Counted from the first letter of the stretch, positions 30,174 to 38,791 are shown. The stretch is DNA of 64,000 nt from Bog-756 sp963699055 (GCA_963699055.1 CAVOTA010000002.1:1-64000); one strand, 5' to 3'. The notes: a model not told the origin generated them from the sequence alone. A program made the numbers and translations.

Positions 30174-32660
30174 ATGAAGGCAGTGATCATGGCGGGTGGC
30201 GAGGGCACACGGCTCCGGCCGCTCACCTCCAACCAGCCCAAACCGATGCTCCCCATGGCGAACATCCCGATGATGGAGCACGTGGTGAACCTGCTGCGGA
30301 CCCACGGGTTCGAGGACATCGTGGTCACCGTGGCGTTCATGGCCAACGCCATCCGGACGTACTTCGGGGACGGTTCCGAGTTCGGCGTGCGCATGGTGTA
30401 CGCCACCGAGTCCACACCGCTGGGCACGGCCGGCTCGGTCCGCAACGCCATGGACGAGCTGGACGAGCGCTTCGTGGTCATCTCCGGCGACGTCCTCACC
30501 GATATCGACCTGGGCAACGTGGTCGACTTCCACGCCGCCCACGGGGGCATCGCCACCCTCGCCCTCAAGGCGGTGGAGAACCCGCTGGAGTTCGGCATCG
30601 TGATCACCGACGAGGACGGGTCCATCGAGCGGTTCCTGGAGAAGCCGACCTGGGGCCAGGTGTTCAGCGACACCATCAACACCGGGATCTACGTGCTCGA
30701 GCCCGAGATCTTCGACTTCATCCCCGAAGGCCAGGCCGTGGACTTCTCGGGCGAGTCGTTCCCCGCCGCCCTGGCTGCGGGCAGGGGGCTCTACGGCTAC
30801 GTGGCCGAGGGGTACTGGGAGGACGTCGGCACGCTCGAGGCGTACCTGAGCTCGCACCAGGACATCCTCGACCGCCGGGTGCAGGTCGACATCGCCGGGT
30901 TCCCGCTCCGTCCCGGGGTGTGGGTGGGCAAGGGCGCCGAGATCGACCCGAGCGTCGAGATCACCGGGCCCGCCGTCATCGGCGACAACTGCGTGGTGGG
31001 ACCCGGGGCGCGCCTCGGGGCCTACGTGACCCTCGGACGCAACGTCCGCATCGGTGACAATGCCGTGGTCGAGCGCTCCGTGGTCCACGACAACACGTAC
31101 CTCGGGTCGGGGGTCCGGGTGGAGGGCAGCGTGCTCGGGCGGGGCTCCGACCTGCGTCAGGGCGTGCGCTGCGAGGAGGGCGTGGTGCTCGGCGACGAGT
31201 GCTTCGTCGGGGCCCATGCCGAGATCAGCGCCGGCGTGAAGATCTACCCCTTCAAGACCGTCGAGGCCGGGGCCATCGTGAACTCCTCCATCGTGTGGGA
31301 GTCCCGGGGGGCGCGGTCGCTGTTCGGACGGGACGGCGTGCGGGGCCTGGCCAACGTCGACATCAGCCCCGAGCTGGCCGTGCGGCTCTCGATGGCGTGG
31401 GCCTCGACGCTGGAGAAGGGGACCACCGTCACCAGCTCACGCGACACCAGCCGGGCCGCCCGCGTGCTGAAGCGGGCGATCATGGTCGGCTGCAACGCGG
31501 CCGGGGTCAACGTCGACGACCTCGAGGCGGCGACCGTGCCCGTCACCCGGTTCCAGATCACCTCGTCCTCCTCGATGGCCGGCGTCACCGTCCGCCTCGA
31601 CCCCCACGACCCGCAGTCGGTGGTGCTCCGGTTCTTCGACCAGGACGGGATCGACATCGACGAGGCGACCCAGCGGAAGATCGAGCGCCTGTACCACCGG
31701 GAGGACTTCCGGCGCGTCCTGGCCCGCGAGATCGGCGATCTCGGGTTCCCTCCCCGGACCCTCGAGCACTACACGGCGGCCCTGATCGACTCGGTGGACC
31801 TGTCGGCGGCCCGGTCGGCCGGTCTCAAGCTGGTGCTCGACTACTCCTTCGGCACGGCCAGCTTCGTGATGCCGACGCTCCTGGCCAAGCTCGAGGCCGA
31901 GGTCCTGGTGGTCAACCCCTACGCCAACACCGCCAACGTGCTCACCTTCGACCGCCAGGCGGCCGCCGCCCGGGTGTCCGAGCTGGTCCGGGCGTCCGGG
32001 GCCCAGATCGGTGCGGTGCTCGACCCCGGGGGCGAATTCGTGGACATCGTCGACGACCAGGGCCATACCCTCAGCCACGACGAGGCGCTCCTGGTGCTGG
32101 TGACCCTGGTGACCGAGGCCGTGCCCGGTGCCCGGATCGCCCTGCCGGTGGCGGCCAGCATGGCGGCGGAGCGCATCTGCCAGGAGGCCGGCGCCGAGAT
32201 CGTGTGGACCAAGCTGTCCGCCTCCAGCCTGATGGAGGTGGCCCGCTCCCAGAAGGTGACGCTGGCCGCCAGCCAGTCGGGTGGGTTCATCTTCCCCGGG
32301 TTCCTGCCGGCCTTCGACGGGGCGGCCACCCTGGTGAACCTCATCTCGCTGCTGACCTCCACCGGGCGCCAGCTGTCCGAGCTGGTGGCGGCCATGCCCC
32401 CGGTGCGGATCGCCCACCAGTCGGTGCACACCCCGTGGGACCAGAAGGGGATGCTCATGCGCACCCTGATGGAGCGGTCCCAGGGGCGTGAGCTGGTGCT
32501 CGTCGACGGCGTCAAGGTGGTGGAGGAGGACGGCTGGGCCCTGGTGCTGCCCGATCCCGAGGAGCCGGTCACCCACGTGTGGGCCGAGGCGCCGAGTGCG
32601 GCCCGGGCCGAGTCGCGGGCCCAGGAGTACGCCACCCGGCTCGAGCACCTGCTGCACTGA
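30174..32660 (+). CDS. Mannose-1-phosphate guanylyltransferase-like fused to degenerate phosphomannomutase
   Basis: 828 aa. Residues 1-235 are a nucleotidyltransferase with MAGGEGTRLRPLTSNQPKPM, the GDP/UDP-sugar pyrophosphorylase loop, and GYWEDVGTLEAYLS at the end. About 245-375 are left-handed beta-helix hexapeptide repeats. From 385 on is a phosphohexomutase-like region (SRDTSRAARVLKRAI, then LKLVLDYSFGTAS), but the phosphoserine loop, normally TASHNP, reads ITSSSSMAGVTV and the metal loop, normally DGDxDR, reads LDPGGEFVDIVDD. The mutase part is thus probably not catalytic. The protein likely makes GDP-mannose or another NDP-sugar for envelope glycans. It starts 5 bases after pgsA. Confidence 0.82.
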   Translation: MKAVIMAGGEGTRLRPLTSNQPKPMLPMANIPMMEHVVNLLRTHGFEDIVVTVAFMANAIRTYFGDGSEFGVRMVYATESTPLGTAGSVRNAMDELDERFVVISGDVLTDIDLGNVVDFHAAHGGIATLALKAVENPLEFGIVITDEDGSIERFLEKPTWGQVFSDTINTGIYVLEPEIFDFIPEGQAVDFSGESFPAALAAGRGLYGYVAEGYWEDVGTLEAYLSSHQDILDRRVQVDIAGFPLRPGVWVGKGAEIDPSVEITGPAVIGDNCVVGPGARLGAYVTLGRNVRIGDNAVVERSVVHDNTYLGSGVRVEGSVLGRGSDLRQGVRCEEGVVLGDECFVGAHAEISAGVKIYPFKTVEAGAIVNSSIVWESRGARSLFGRDGVRGLANVDISPELAVRLSMAWASTLEKGTTVTSSRDTSRAARVLKRAIMVGCNAAGVNVDDLEAATVPVTRFQITSSSSMAGVTVRLDPHDPQSVVLRFFDQDGIDIDEATQRKIERLYHREDFRRVLAREIGDLGFPPRTLEHYTAALIDSVDLSAARSAGLKLVLDYSFGTASFVMPTLLAKLEAEVLVVNPYANTANVLTFDRQAAAARVSELVRASGAQIGAVLDPGGEFVDIVDDQGHTLSHDEALLVLVTLVTEAVPGARIALPVAASMAAERICQEAGAEIVWTKLSASSLMEVARSQKVTLAASQSGGFIFPGFLPAFDGAATLVNLISLLTSTGRQLSELVAAMPPVRIAHQSVHTPWDQKGMLMRTLMERSQGRELVLVDGVKVVEEDGWALVLPDPEEPVTHVWAEAPSAARAESRAQEYATRLEHLLH

Positions 32661-32733
32661 CGCCGGTGCCGGGCGTGGGTCCACCGGACCCCGCGCGGCC
32701 CCGACGCAACAGGCGCCGGGGGCGCCCGTCAGG

Positions 32734-32739
32734 TAGGGT
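32734..32739 (+). promoter_or_regulatory. -10 box for leaderless gcvH
   Basis: TAGGGT, 8 nt before the ATG at 32748. Confidence 0.5.
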
Positions 32740-32747
32740 CCGGACCC

Positions 32748-33128
32748 ATGGACGTGCCTGAGGACCTGCGGTATTCGAGCGACCACGAGTGGATCCGGAC
32801 GTCCGGCGACCGGATCCGTGTCGGCATCACCGACTACGCCCAGGACGCGCTCGGCGACATCGTCTTCGTCGACCTGCCGGGTCCCGGCGCCACCGTCGAG
32901 CCGGGGGGACTGGTCGGCGAGGTGGAGTCGACCAAGTCGGTCTCGGAGGTCTACGCCCCGGTGGCCGGCGAGATCGTGGCCGTCAACACCGGTCTGACGG
33001 ACGCGCCGGAGCTCATGAACAGTGATCCCTACGGTGCCGGCTGGATCTGCGAGATCGCCCCGATCGACCCCGCCGCCGTCGACGCCCTGCTCGACGCCGC
33101 CGGCTACCGCCAGCTGACGGAAGGTTGA
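32748..33128 (+). CDS. gcvH: Glycine cleavage system H protein
   Basis: 126 aa. YSSDHEWIR at the start and VGEVESTKSVSEVYAP (lipoyl Lys about K63) are typical; LMNSDPYGAGWICEI follows. It shuttles the aminomethyl group between the P, T and L proteins of glycine cleavage on its lipoyl arm. No gcvP or gcvT lies in this window. The arrangement gcvH, FHA protein, MerR regulator, DUF151 nuclease is the same as in mycobacteria (Rv1826-Rv1829), where the FHA protein GarA controls 2-oxoglutarate flux. Confidence 0.95.
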   Translation: MDVPEDLRYSSDHEWIRTSGDRIRVGITDYAQDALGDIVFVDLPGPGATVEPGGLVGEVESTKSVSEVYAPVAGEIVAVNTGLTDAPELMNSDPYGAGWICEIAPIDPAAVDALLDAAGYRQLTEG

Positions 33129-33174
33129 GCCCCGCGACCGGGGCGACCCTCGGGAGCGGTTCGCCCGGAGCGGC

Positions 33175-33180
33175 TACGTT
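33175..33180 (+). promoter_or_regulatory. -10 box for FHA gene
   Basis: TACGTT, 7 nt before the GTG at 33188; supports that codon over an in-frame TTG at 33179. Confidence 0.45.
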
Positions 33181-33187
33181 GGATCAC

Positions 33188-33661
33188 GTGTTCTGCCACA
33201 ACTGCGGCCACCGCAATCCTGAAGGTGTGAACTTCTGCTCGTCGTGCGGGGCGTCGATGGTGACGTCCGGTGCGGACACCTCCGTCGGGGTGAGCCCGGT
33301 CGACGAGGTCGGCGACACCGCCGACGGCAACGCCCACGTCGGGCAGCTGGAGCTGCCCCGGGGCGTGGGCCTGCTCGTGGTGCGCCGGGGGAACGACGAG
33401 GGCGCCCGGTTCCCGCTGGAGCAGGCGGAGACGACGGTGGGTCGCCATCCCGACAGCGACGTCTTCCTGGACGACATCACCGTGTCGCGCAAGCACGCCG
33501 TGTTCGTCACCGAGGACCAGGTGACCCGGGTGCGCGACGCCGGCTCCCTCAACGGGACCTACGTCAACCGGGTCCGCATCGACGAGGCCGTCCTGGCCAG
33601 CGGCGACGAGGTCCAGGTGGGCAAGTTCAAGCTCGTCTACCTCCGCGGGACGGCCGAGTGA
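33188..33661 (+). CDS. Zinc-ribbon FHA domain protein (GarA-like position)
   Basis: 157 aa from GTG 33188, so that the protein opens directly with the zinc ribbon FCHNCG ... FCSSCG (Cys 3, 6, 17, 20). Residues about 60-150 are an FHA domain: ETTVGRHPDSDVFLDD, then VSRKHAVF and SLNGTYVNRVRI, which together bind phosphothreonine. In mycobacteria the gene at this position is GarA, which binds and regulates 2-oxoglutarate enzymes; here the N-terminal phosphosite motif of GarA is not seen and a zinc ribbon is in its place. The stop overlaps the MerR start (GTGA). Role is inferred from context. Confidence 0.83.
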   Translation: MFCHNCGHRNPEGVNFCSSCGASMVTSGADTSVGVSPVDEVGDTADGNAHVGQLELPRGVGLLVVRRGNDEGARFPLEQAETTVGRHPDSDVFLDDITVSRKHAVFVTEDQVTRVRDAGSLNGTYVNRVRIDEAVLASGDEVQVGKFKLVYLRGTAE

Positions 33662-34815
33662 GCGCCCGGTCCTACCTGTCGATCGGTGACGTCCTGACGC
33701 TGCTGCGTCAGGAGTTCCCCGACGTGACCATCTCCAAGATCCGCTTCCTCGAGAGCCAGGGCCTGGTGAATCCCGAGCGGACGCCGTCGGGCTACCGGAA
33801 GTTCTACGAGCACGACGTCGAGCGGCTGCGGTGGGTGCTGCGCCAGCAGCGCGAGCACTTCCTGCCGCTCAAGGTGATCAAGGACCGCCTCGAGGAGGAG
33901 AGCGGACCGGCCGTGGTGACGGCGAAGGGGTCGCGGCGGGCGACCGCTCCGGCGGCCGGGTCCGTGGCGGAGCCTGCGGTCGCCGCCGCGGTCGCCACCC
34001 CGTCGGCGTCCACCCACGACGTCGCCGTGGTGCCCGAGGAGGTGCCCGTCCCCGAGCCGGTACTGGTCGGTCACCGGGCGTCGTCGACGTCGGCCGAGTC
34101 CACCGCCGAGTCGTCGTCGGGACCCGAGCCGGCTACGGCCCCCCCGCCCGAACGGGCCCATCGGGCGAGTCTCTCGACCCAGCACGCCCATGCGGCGGAG
34201 GTCCTGGGCGGTGGCTCGGGCAACGGCGCCACCGGGTCGGGACCCACGCACGCGACGGCGAGAGCGTCGTCGACGCCGTCGCGTCCGACGCCGGAGCCGT
34301 CGACCCCGGACGCTCCGGCTGCCACGCCGGCGGCCCCCGCCACCAGGTCCTCCACGCGGTCGTCGCGGGCCGCGGCGCCGGTCCCCGCGGTCGAACCGGC
34401 GCCGGCCGCCGTCGCGTCCGCGGTCGGGATGAGTGGGGCCAGCCTGTCGCTGGACGAGCTGTGCGCCGCCAGCGGGCTGCGGGCCGAGTACGTGGCCGAG
34501 CTCCAGGAGTACGGGCTGGTGCGGGCCACGCTGGTCGGCGGGGCCGAGTACTTCGACGAGGAGGCGCTGACGGTCGCCAACGTGGCCGGCAAGCTCGCCG
34601 CCTACGGCATCGGGGCCCGGCACCTGCGTCTCTACAAGAACGCGGCCGAGCGCGAGGCGGGCTTCATCGAGCAGGTGGTGATCCCGATGGTGCGCCAGCG
34701 CAATCCCGAGGCCCGGGCCCGGGCCTCCCAGACGGCCGACGAGCTGGCCGGCCTCGGCCAGCAGCTGCGGGGCTCGCTGCTGCGCACGGCACTCCGGGAC
34801 CTGCTGAACGGGTGA
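33658..34815 (+). CDS. MerR-family regulator (FtsR-like) with long linker
   Basis: 385 aa from GTG 33658, overlapping the FHA stop. The N-terminal winged helix reads LSIGDVLTLLRQEFPD, ISKIRFLESQGLVNPERT and GYRKFYEHDVERLRWVL. A Ser/Ala/Pro-rich spacer of about 180 residues follows, and then a second domain (LSLDELCAASGLRAEYVAEL to LRTALRDLLNG) that is like another MerR-type wing. This is the Rv1828/FtsR layout; such proteins activate cell-division genes such as ftsZ in corynebacteria. It is far longer than classical MerR proteins (about 130-270 aa) because of the linker, which seems unique here. Target genes cannot be told from the sequence. Confidence 0.85.
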   Translation: MSARSYLSIGDVLTLLRQEFPDVTISKIRFLESQGLVNPERTPSGYRKFYEHDVERLRWVLRQQREHFLPLKVIKDRLEEESGPAVVTAKGSRRATAPAAGSVAEPAVAAAVATPSASTHDVAVVPEEVPVPEPVLVGHRASSTSAESTAESSSGPEPATAPPPERAHRASLSTQHAHAAEVLGGGSGNGATGSGPTHATARASSTPSRPTPEPSTPDAPAATPAAPATRSSTRSSRAAAPVPAVEPAPAAVASAVGMSGASLSLDELCAASGLRAEYVAELQEYGLVRATLVGGAEYFDEEALTVANVAGKLAAYGIGARHLRLYKNAAEREAGFIEQVVIPMVRQRNPEARARASQTADELAGLGQQLRGSLLRTALRDLLNG

Positions 34816-34889
34816 GCCCGGTCCGGGAACCGGCGCCCGGGGGCGATCCGGAACCCCGGTGCGCCGACACGGACCCGGGCCCCGGCGAG

Positions 34890-34895
34890 TAGGTT
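34890..34895 (+). promoter_or_regulatory. -10 box for leaderless DUF151 gene
   Basis: TAGGTT, 6 nt before the ATG at 34902. Confidence 0.5.
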
Positions 34896-34901
34896 TGGGA
34901 C

Positions 34902-35429
34902 ATGGTCGAGGTACGGCTCCGCGCGGTTCGGGTGGACCTGCAGTCGAACACGCCGGTCCTGCTGCTCCAGGAGTCCGAGGGACTCGGCCGCACCCTGCCG
35001 ATCTTCATAGGCGCCCCCGAGGCCACGGCCATCGCCTTCGCGCTGCAGGGCATGGACACGCCACGGCCCATGACCCACGATCTGATCCGGGACCTGCTCG
35101 AGGCGCTCGATGCCGACGTCGTGCGGGTGGTGGTCACCGAGCTGCGGGGCAGCACGTACTACGCCGAGATCGTGCTGCGCCAGGACGGGCACGAGGTGCC
35201 GGTCTCCTCCCGGCCGTCGGACGCGGTGGCCGTCGCCGTCCGGACCGGTGCCCCGCTGTTCGTGTCCGACGACCTCATGGACGCCGAGGGCATCATGCTC
35301 GCCGTCGACGAGGAGGACGAGGAGTCCGACGACGAGGAGGACCTCGACGCCGAGGGGAACCCCGAGGAGATCGTCGGCGAGTTCCGCAGCTTCCTCGACA
35401 GCATCCGGCCCGAGGACTTCTCCTCCTAG
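34902..35429 (+). CDS. Bifunctional nuclease (DUF151/BFN) domain protein
   Basis: 175 aa. LQESEGLGRTLPIFIGAPEA and PRPMTHDLIRDLLEALDAD are signatures of the DUF151 (bifunctional nuclease) family, found next to FHA and MerR genes in mycobacteria (Rv1829). Homologues in plants show DNase and RNase activity. VPVSSRPSDAVAVAVRTGAP follows. The tail is a run of acidic residues (DEEDEESDDEEDLDAE), unusual in length and probably disordered. A TAGGTT box ends 6 nt before ATG. Confidence 0.9.
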   Translation: MVEVRLRAVRVDLQSNTPVLLLQESEGLGRTLPIFIGAPEATAIAFALQGMDTPRPMTHDLIRDLLEALDADVVRVVVTELRGSTYYAEIVLRQDGHEVPVSSRPSDAVAVAVRTGAPLFVSDDLMDAEGIMLAVDEEDEESDDEEDLDAEGNPEEIVGEFRSFLDSIRPEDFSS

Positions 35430-35457
35430 GACGCCGGCGGCCGACGGGACCCGGGCG

Positions 35458-36483
35458 TCAGCCGCCGGGCCGCACCAGCATGCGGCCGCGGACGCCGCCG
35501 TCCAGGATCGCCTCCAGGACCGGGGCCAGCCCGTCCAGCGTGACCTCACCCTCGACCAGCGAGTCCAGGATCCCGGGAGGGAACGACGCCGCCATCTCCA
35601 CCCACACCGAGCGCCGTTCGGCGATGGGGGTCTGGACCGTGTCGATCCCGAGGAGCGCCACGTTGCGCACGATGAACGGGTAGACGGTGGTCTCGAGGGC
35701 GGTCCCGCCGGTCAGGCCCGAGGCCGCCACGGCGCCGCCGTAGCGCAGCGAACGCACCACGGCGGCGAGGGTGGCGCCCCCGACGCAGTCGACCGCCCCC
35801 GCCCACCGTTCGGGGCCCAGGGTGCGGCCGGGCGCGGCCGACAGGTCGTCGCGGCCGATGACCTCGGTCGCACCCAGGCCTTCCAGGTAGGCGCGCTCGG
35901 ACGTGCGGCCGGTGCTGGCCACCACGTCGTAGCCGCGGGCCGCGCACAGGGCCACGGCCATCCCACCCACCCCACCGGAGGCGCCCGTGACCAGCACGGG
36001 GCCGTCTCCGGGGCGCAGGCCGTGGTGCTCGAGCCGGTGGAGGGAGAGTGCGGCGGTGAACCCGGCGGTGCCGAGGGCGGCGGCCCGCCGGGGGTCGAGG
36101 CCGGCCGGCAGGGGGACCACCCACGCCGAGGGCATCCGGGCGTAGCGGGCGAACCCGCCGTGTCGGGCCACGCCGAGGTCGTAGCCGTGGACCACCACCT
36201 GGTCGCCGACGGCCACCGACCCGGCGGCGGAGTCGACCACGGTGCCCACCAGGTCGACGCCGGGGACCAGGGGCGACGTGCGTGCCACCCGGTTTCCGGG
36301 ACGGGTCACCATGCCGTCCTTGTAGTTGACGGCCGACCAGGCCACCTCGACCAGCACGTCGCCGTCGGGGAGGTCGTCCACGGTGAGGGACGCCACGCCG
36401 CACGCCAGGTCGTCACCGGACCCGGTGACGACGAAGGCGGGGAAGGGGCCGTCCGGCAGTGTGGACGGGGGAGGTGCGGTCAT
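35458..36483 (-). CDS. MDR-family quinone/acrylyl-CoA reductase (YhdH/AcuI-like)
   Basis: 341 aa. WSAVNYKDGMVTRPGNRVAR, VPGVDLVGTVV and VLVTGASGGVGGMAVALC (NADPH Rossmann site) place it in the medium-chain reductase superfamily, zinc-free quinone-reductase branch; GATEVIGRDD and the final RMLVRPGG match the YhdH/AcuI subgroup, which reduces acrylyl-CoA to propionyl-CoA using NADPH. The substrate here is an inference from that similarity. A TACGGT box ends 7 nt before the ATG at 36483 on the minus strand. Confidence 0.85.
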   Translation of the reverse strand: MTAPPPSTLPDGPFPAFVVTGSGDDLACGVASLTVDDLPDGDVLVEVAWSAVNYKDGMVTRPGNRVARTSPLVPGVDLVGTVVDSAAGSVAVGDQVVVHGYDLGVARHGGFARYARMPSAWVVPLPAGLDPRRAAALGTAGFTAALSLHRLEHHGLRPGDGPVLVTGASGGVGGMAVALCAARGYDVVASTGRTSERAYLEGLGATEVIGRDDLSAAPGRTLGPERWAGAVDCVGGATLAAVVRSLRYGGAVAASGLTGGTALETTVYPFIVRNVALLGIDTVQTPIAERRSVWVEMAASFPPGILDSLVEGEVTLDGLAPVLEAILDGGVRGRMLVRPGG

Positions 36484-36490
36484 TGCAGGT

Positions 36491-36496
36491 ACCGTA
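36491..36496 (-). promoter_or_regulatory. -10 box for leaderless MDR reductase gene
   Basis: TACGGT on the minus strand, 7 nt before the ATG at 36483. Confidence 0.45.
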
Positions 36497-36544
36497 CAGA
36501 TTCCATGACGACCGAGGACGCCACCGGGGCCTGCCGACCGACGT

Positions 36545-38053
36545 GTGCCACCGAGGCTGCCGGTGCCGACTGACCGGCGGTACCGGACCCCGGCGCCACT
36601 GCGCGCCGCCTGGACCTGGCTCCGGTCGCTGACGCCCGACGGGAGGGACGCCTTCCTCTACGGTGCCTCGGCCCTCTTCGCCCTGATCACCGCGTTCGCC
36701 ATGCGGATCCCCCTGTACCGCGAGTGGGGCCAGATGGCCCTGGGTCCCTACGTGGCGGCCACCGTACTGATGGTGGTGGTGGCCCGGCTGCACCGTCGCA
36801 GCGGCGCGGCCGACGGTGCCGGGTCCACCACCGGGGAGGCGCCCACCGGGGTCCCCGCCACGCCTCCCGACCGTCACCGCCGGTCGTGGCAGGCGGCCCG
36901 CCTGGCCGCGTTCGTGGTCGTGCTCTTCGGCGCCACCGTCGTCCCGCTCGCCCTCGAGGTGGTGTGGGCCAGCCACGGCGACCCGTCCCTGCACGTCCAG
37001 CCCGAGGTCCTGGTGGTCGAACGGGCCGGCATCCGCGCCGCCCACGGCAAGGACCCGTACCAGGTGGTCGACCACGACGGCCACATCCTGATCCGCCAGA
37101 GCGCCATCCCGGTCTACGAGCTGTACTACCCGTACCTGCCCGGCATGGTGGTGTTCGGGTTCTCCAGCGGGTCCAAGGTGGAGGCGCGCCTGACCGACGC
37201 CCGGATCCAGTTCCTCCTGTTCACCTTCGTGGTCACGCTGGTGGCCCTCAGCAGGCTGCGGCCGCGCACCGATGCCCGGTACCGGGCGCTGCAGGCGCTC
37301 ACGGTGCTGCCCACCGCCGCGCTCCCGTTGGCCACCGGGGGCGACGACATGCCGGTCGTGGCCCTGATGCTGCTGGGGCTGGTCGCCATCCAACGGCGGC
37401 GACCGGTGCTCGCCGGACTGGCGCTCGGCGCGGCGAGCACGCTCAAGTTCACGGCATGGCCGGTGGTGTTCCTGGCGCTCTTCGCCGCCTCCGACCGGGA
37501 AGGCCGCCGTGCCGTCGGTCGCTACCTGGTGGCCGTCGTGGCGCTGGTGGTCCCGGTGGTGTTCCCGGTGGCGCTGCACAACCCGTCGGCCTTCGTGGAC
37601 AACGTCATCCGGTTCCCGCTCGGTCTGGCCGGGGTGGCGTCACCGGCGGCGAGCGCCCTACCCGGCCACATCCTGATCTCGGCCTTCCCGGGCATCCACC
37701 GGGCGTACGTGGTGGTCGTCGGCCTCCTGGGCCTGGCGGTGCTCGCCCGGCGGCTGTGGCGCAACCCGCCGCGTGACGCGGCCGCGGTCGCCCGGCTGAC
37801 CGGCTGGGTGATGCTGATCGCCATCCTGCTGGCCCCGGCCACCCGCGTGGGCTACCTGCTGTACCCGATCAATCTGTTCCTGTGGGCGTGGATGTTCCGG
37901 CGGTCGTCGGACCCACGGGACGAGCGCCGTCCGCCGGCGGGGGACGGGGCCGGCGAGGGTCAGTTGCCGTCGGGTGTCTCGAGCACCTCGATCGAGTACG
38001 GCGTGACCCCGGTCGGGGTGGTGGGGGAGACGACGACGCCCGTCTCCCAGTAG
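36545..38053 (+). CDS. Polytopic glycosyltransferase-like membrane protein (GT87/DUF2029 type)
   Basis: 502 aa, GTG start. About ten hydrophobic segments, e.g. ALFALITAFAM near residue 45, VVVLFGATVVPLAL near 125, FLLFTFVVTLVAL near 225, PVVFLALFAAS near 310 and GWVMLIAILLAP near 425. The pattern of a large loop after the second segment containing GKDPYQVV and YYPYLPGMVV is that of polyprenyl-phosphate-dependent mannosyltransferases (GT87). An alternative is another GT-C family. It would act at the membrane with substrates on the outer face. The last 94 bp overlap the end of the convergent gene on the minus strand, so the C-terminal tail may be longer than functional. Confidence 0.7.
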   Translation: MPPRLPVPTDRRYRTPAPLRAAWTWLRSLTPDGRDAFLYGASALFALITAFAMRIPLYREWGQMALGPYVAATVLMVVVARLHRRSGAADGAGSTTGEAPTGVPATPPDRHRRSWQAARLAAFVVVLFGATVVPLALEVVWASHGDPSLHVQPEVLVVERAGIRAAHGKDPYQVVDHDGHILIRQSAIPVYELYYPYLPGMVVFGFSSGSKVEARLTDARIQFLLFTFVVTLVALSRLRPRTDARYRALQALTVLPTAALPLATGGDDMPVVALMLLGLVAIQRRRPVLAGLALGAASTLKFTAWPVVFLALFAASDREGRRAVGRYLVAVVALVVPVVFPVALHNPSAFVDNVIRFPLGLAGVASPAASALPGHILISAFPGIHRAYVVVVGLLGLAVLARRLWRNPPRDAAAVARLTGWVMLIAILLAPATRVGYLLYPINLFLWAWMFRRSSDPRDERRPPAGDGAGEGQLPSGVSSTSIEYGVTPVGVVGETTTPVSQ

Positions 38054-38736
38054 AAGCCGTCACCGCTGCCCCGCTTGGCCAGGACCTCGGTGGCACCGTC
38101 GGGCCCCTGGGGGGCGGAACCGTTGTAGACGATCTGCCAGCCGACCTTCCGGAGGAGCAGGGCGAAGGCCTCGATCACCTGGCCCTGGGCGAGCTGGCTG
38201 TGCAGGTCGACCGTGCGGTCGAACTGGGCGGCCCCCTGGTCGAAGCTCTCCACCTGGACGACCGTCGACTCCCTCGGAACCCCCAGGTTCCCGATGATGT
38301 CCGCGGGCGGCTCGTCGTTGGACTCGATCCCGTGCAGTTTGGAGGTGGCGGGCGCCAGGACCACCGTCGTCCCGTCGGACAGGGTCACGTGGCGGATGGT
38401 GAACGTCGGGTCGGACCCGCTGCTGAGTGCCGACGCCACGACCCCACCGAGCAGCAGGAACACGGCCAGGCCCAGGACGATGAGGGCGGGACCCCGCACG
38501 GACATCGGCTCGTAGCCGCGTCCGGCGGGACGCACACCGTCCGGATCCTCGGTGTCGTCCGTGTCGGCCGTGTGTTCCGTGTCGGCCGGACCGTCGGCAT
38601 GGTCCGTGTCGGCCGTGTCGGCCGTGTCGGCCGTGTCGGCCGGACCGTCGGCATGGTCCGTGTCGCCGGTCGCCGGCGGGCGGCGGTCGCCGTCGGGTGG
38701 CCCTCCGGACGCGACGGTGTCCGGCGTCGTGGTCAT
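37960..38736 (-). CDS. Single-pass membrane protein with ADT repeats
   Basis: 258 aa. Residues 20-65 are acidic repeats of the tripeptide ADT (ADTADTADTADTDHADGPAD) encoded by 9-bp tandem copies; they should face the cytoplasm. One transmembrane helix (ALIVLGLAVFLLLGGVVASA, about 84-103) is followed by a 150-residue outer domain with strands such as FTIRHVTLSDGTTVVLA, and LLLRKVGWQIVYNGSA. I do not recognise the outer domain. A TAGCAT box ends 6 nt before the ATG at 38736. Confidence 0.72.
   Translation of the reverse strand: MTTTPDTVASGGPPDGDRRPPATGDTDHADGPADTADTADTADTDHADGPADTEHTADTDDTEDPDGVRPAGRGYEPMSVRGPALIVLGLAVFLLLGGVVASALSSGSDPTFTIRHVTLSDGTTVVLAPATSKLHGIESNDEPPADIIGNLGVPRESTVVQVESFDQGAAQFDRTVDLHSQLAQGQVIEAFALLLRKVGWQIVYNGSAPQGPDGATEVLAKRGSGDGFYWETGVVVSPTTPTGVTPYSIEVLETPDGN
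38579..38659 (+). repeat. 27-bp direct repeat with 9-bp tandem core
   Basis: A 27-bp unit (38579-38605) recurs exactly at 38633-38659. Between the two are three further perfect copies of GTGTCGGCC, the 9-mer that also begins each unit. The array lies in the acidic cytoplasmic part of the minus-strand gene and each 9-mer codes for ADT. Confidence 0.9.
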
Positions 38737-38742
38737 GGCGCC

Positions 38743-38748
38743 ATGCTA
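38743..38748 (-). promoter_or_regulatory. -10 box for leaderless ADT-repeat gene
   Basis: TAGCAT on the minus strand, 6 nt before the ATG at 38736. Confidence 0.5.
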
Positions 38749-38791
38749 CCGGCGGCCCCGGCACCGGCCCCGTCGCCGCCGGCCGCGCCGC

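Noticed and set aside
38579..38659. CRISPR-like array
   Set aside because: Repeats are in phase with a coding frame, 9 bp in unit size and have no unique spacers.
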